From assembly GCA_050732995.1 (NCBI GenBank), contig JBOHSA010000179.1:1-15062 (forward strand): DNA of 15,062 nt. Direction: 5' to 3'. Source of the DNA: JBOHSA01 sp050732995. GTDB lineage: Bacteria; Gemmatimonadota; Gemmatimonadetes; Gemmatimonadales; GWC2-71-9. A program made the translations under genes and the position numbers. Numbering within the stretch: the first letter of the stretch is position 1; the number at the start of each line of letters is the position of its first letter. Below the pieces are notes generated by a model that saw nothing but the letters and a program-made list of their open reading frames with translations, did not search any database and had not been told where the DNA came from. Of this stretch, positions 13,238 to 15,062 are shown piece after piece.

Positions 13238-13612
13238 GGAGAGGGGTGGGGCCATAAGCCGAGTTCTGTTTACCCGCGTTGCGGGCAGATGGTCATCTCT
13301 CTGGGATGGCTGTCGCCAGCCACCTCACGCGGCCTACCCGCAGCTCAAACGACCCGGGCCGGGTCTCGCTGCTTATTTGGCCTTGCTCCGACTGGGGGTT
13401 ACCGTGCCGTGCCTGTTACCAGGCGCGCGGTGGGCTCTTACCCCACCGTTTCACCCTTACCCTTGGAATAAAGGGCGGTCTGTTTTCTGTGGCCCTTTCC
13501 GTCGCCTTGCGGCGCCCAGGCGTTACCTGGCAGTCTGCCCTACGGAGCTCGGACTTTCCTCAGTACGCCCATCCAACCGGCGTACCGCGACCATCGCGCC
13601 CCACCACCCTCC
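13238..13612 (-). ncRNA. rnpB: RNase P RNA (bacterial class A)
   Basis: About 375 nt, the catalytic RNA that cuts tRNA 5' leaders with RnpA. Conserved blocks in order on the minus strand: GAGGAAAGTCCGAGCTCC, CCAGGTAACGCCTGG, ACAGAAAACAGACCGCC, AAGGGTGAAACGGTGGGGTA followed by AGAGCCCACCG, GGTAACAGGCACGGCACGGT, GGAGCAAGGCCAAATA, and ACAGAACTCGGCTTATGG. The pairing CCGAG (13552-13548) with CTCGG (13263-13259) replaces CCGGG/CCCGG of E. coli, a compensated change in the core helix. The ends are set by a 15-bp P1 helix, GGAGGGTGGTGGGGC with GCCCCACCCCTCTCC (14 of 15 pairs, one of them G-U). There is no room for a terminator before the next ATG. Confidence 0.96.
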
Positions 13613-13619
13613 GCGGTCA

Positions 13620-13649
13620 AAGCTACCGGGCGGCGGGCAGGTCCGGCAA
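13620..13649 (-). promoter_or_regulatory. Probable rnpB promoter
   Basis: TTGCCG (13649-13644) and TAGCTT (13625-13620) are 18 nt apart on the minus strand. A start 7 nt further on falls at 13612, exactly the first base of the P1 helix. Confidence 0.65.
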
Positions 13650-13656
13650 GTCCTGA

Positions 13657-15062
13657 TCAGTCCTTGGCCAAGCGGCGGATCAGGCGCCCCAGGCTGTCGG
13701 CTTGTCCTTGCACGACCCGCTCCGCAGCGGCCAGCCAGAACCCGTCGTTCTCGACGAACGCGGCGCGGCGCAAACGGGGCCAGGTCGGGGGGGTGATGTA
13801 GCGCGGGGAGAGGCCCGTGGCATGGAGGGCGACGATTCCCCGCTCGCGGTAGCGGCGCAGCGCGTCGCGCGTCCGCACTTCATGGGACCACAGGAGCACG
13901 GGTGGCCCGCCGCCCGCCTGCTCGCCGGAGAATCCGCGCATGAGGCCGAGCGAGAACCACTCGGCGGGAAACGCCGAGGCGTGGATGGCGAAGAGGATGC
14001 CGGGCGCGAGCCGCCGCGCGTCGGCGCGGACGGCGGCCGCCCGCTCGGCGGTCAGGCGCTCGAGCGCTGCGTAGTACGCTTCGAGCAGCCCGCCGCCGAG
14101 CAGGGAGTCGAAACGCGCCGCGAGCGGCACGTCGCCGAGCCGCTCCGCCCGGGCGCTGTCCAATCGCAGGGCGGCGAGTCCCGCCCGGTAATTGGCATCG
14201 CAGAACTCCCCCGCGGGAGGCGGGCCCGACTCCCGTCCGCGGCCGCTCACCCCGTCGAGATCGAGCGCGATCCCCGCCACCAGCTCGGGGCCGGATGCGC
14301 TGAGCCGTGCCAGGGCGTGAAAGGCGGGGGCCAGCCCACCAGTCCAGAGGCGGGGGTCGAGCAGGCAGCGCTCGGCGATCGGATCGCTGCGTGGGGATGG
14401 GCCGGTCGTATCAGGGGGCAGGCGCAGCTCTGCGAACGCGACCACCGGAAACCAGTGAATGCTGGTGACCGCCAGCCGATCCGCGATCTGCTGCGTCAAG
14501 CGGCGCGCGGCGTCGCGTTCCCACGCCGGAAAGCGCACCGAGTCGACCAGCGCCTGCGGGGCGCGTGCGGCGAGCGCGAGCGCGTTGAACGAGCCGATCT
14601 CGAGAAAGGCCACCAGGGAGTCGAGCTCGCGCGCCCGCGCTTGGGCCGGCTGAAACCCCCGATGGGAGGGGAGGTCAGCCCATTCCAGCCGGATCCCCTG
14701 GCGGGCGATCCATCCCGGTGGCGGGGCACCGGGGCGACGGGAGGAAGGCTCCGCCGCCGGCGGACGGGGGAGGGTGGCCGGGAGCGGCTCGACCAGCACC
14801 GAAGGTGGGGGGAGGAGCGGCGGCGGTCGGGGCGACACCGGAAGCGGCCCTCCCTCGATCACGAGCGGGCCCGGCCGTCCGGCCGCCGGCACGGAGGCCC
14901 ATTCCGCGGGCCGCAACGTCCAGCGCGCGAGGGTCACGAGGAAGGCGCGCGTGCGGTCCAGCCCATCCGGCGAGGCGAGCGGCGCGGTGGCGGGGCGGAT
15001 CTCGGGCCCGAGGGCCGCGAGCGCGTGGCGGCTCGCCACCACCACCAGCCCCTGCCCCACGC
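13657..15062 (-). CDS. Large protein of unknown function, 5' end outside the window
   Basis: At least 467 residues; the frame is open at the right edge, so GTG 15060 is not necessarily the start. The first 75 residues (GQGLVVVASRHALAAL, then DRTRAFLVTLARWTLRP) could be the end of an alpha/beta domain. A Pro-rich linker follows (about 75-118), then a second domain with barrel-like strands: IRLEWADLP, IHWFPVVAFAELRL, ELVAGIALDLDGVSG, GILFAIHASAFPAEW, PPVLLWSHEVRTRDALRRY and RGIVALHATGLSP. The layout suggests a TIM-barrel, perhaps carbohydrate-active, but I recognise no family or catalytic motif. It ends 8 nt before the rnpB -35, so its transcript may run into rnpB. Confidence 0.7.
   Translation of the reverse strand, partial: VGQGLVVVASRHALAALGPEIRPATAPLASPDGLDRTRAFLVTLARWTLRPAEWASVPAAGRPGPLVIEGGPLPVSPRPPPLLPPPSVLVEPLPATLPRPPAAEPSSRRPGAPPPGWIARQGIRLEWADLPSHRGFQPAQARARELDSLVAFLEIGSFNALALAARAPQALVDSVRFPAWERDAARRLTQQIADRLAVTSIHWFPVVAFAELRLPPDTTGPSPRSDPIAERCLLDPRLWTGGLAPAFHALARLSASGPELVAGIALDLDGVSGRGRESGPPPAGEFCDANYRAGLAALRLDSARAERLGDVPLAARFDSLLGGGLLEAYYAALERLTAERAAAVRADARRLAPGILFAIHASAFPAEWFSLGLMRGFSGEQAGGGPPVLLWSHEVRTRDALRRYRERGIVALHATGLSPRYITPPTWPRLRRAAFVENDGFWLAAAERVVQGQADSLGRLIRRLAKD

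Noticed and set aside
13279..13656. Plus-strand open frames across 13208-13796
   Set aside because: They run opposite RNase P RNA, whose conserved blocks and P1 pairing explain the sequence.

Overview
The window is high-GC bacterial chromosome around the replication origin. The core order is rpmH-rnpA-yidD-yidC-mnmE on the minus strand, divergent from dnaA, then a dnaA-dnaN intergenic region with origin features, then dnaN, all plus strand. Very high GC, the L34 sequence, a rhomboid-type C-terminal tail, outer-membrane barrel and lipoprotein genes, and a PknB-like kinase make Gemmatimonadota my best guess. That is inference from protein style, not a database result.

Left part (1-2284, plus strand): the 3' end of a probable rhomboid protease; a predicted HExxH zinc metalloprotease overlapping a small conserved-looking protein; then a PTPS/QueD-family enzyme overlapping a pterin-4a-carbinolamine dehydratase, which look like a pterin cofactor pair. 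Middle left (2300-6100, minus strand): mnmE, yidC, yidD, rnpA and rpmH, tightly packed. rnpA appears to start inside rpmH. Between rpmH and dnaA lie back-to-back promoters, with a DnaA box in the dnaA promoter.

Centre (6226-8956): dnaA, a 238-bp origin candidate (CCCACA-type DnaA boxes, a CTA trinucleotide run resembling DnaA-trios, an AT-rich stretch) and dnaN. recF and gyrB do not follow; instead mtgA (minus) and a membrane Ser/Thr kinase (plus) diverge from one CATG. mtgA has no stop until deep inside antisense dnaN, but a G7 tract one base too long explains this well.

Right part (11303-15062, minus strand): a partial unknown protein, RNase P RNA (rnpB), and a three-gene overlapping cluster (67-aa protein, lipoprotein, outer-membrane barrel) that starts 6 nt beyond the rnpB 3' end. 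Both RNase P subunits (rnpA, rnpB) therefore lie within about 8 kb of each other around the origin. I see no tRNA genes, CRISPR arrays, insertion sequences or prophage. The least described parts are the rnpB-linked envelope cluster, the kinase's outer domain and the large unknown gene at the right edge.
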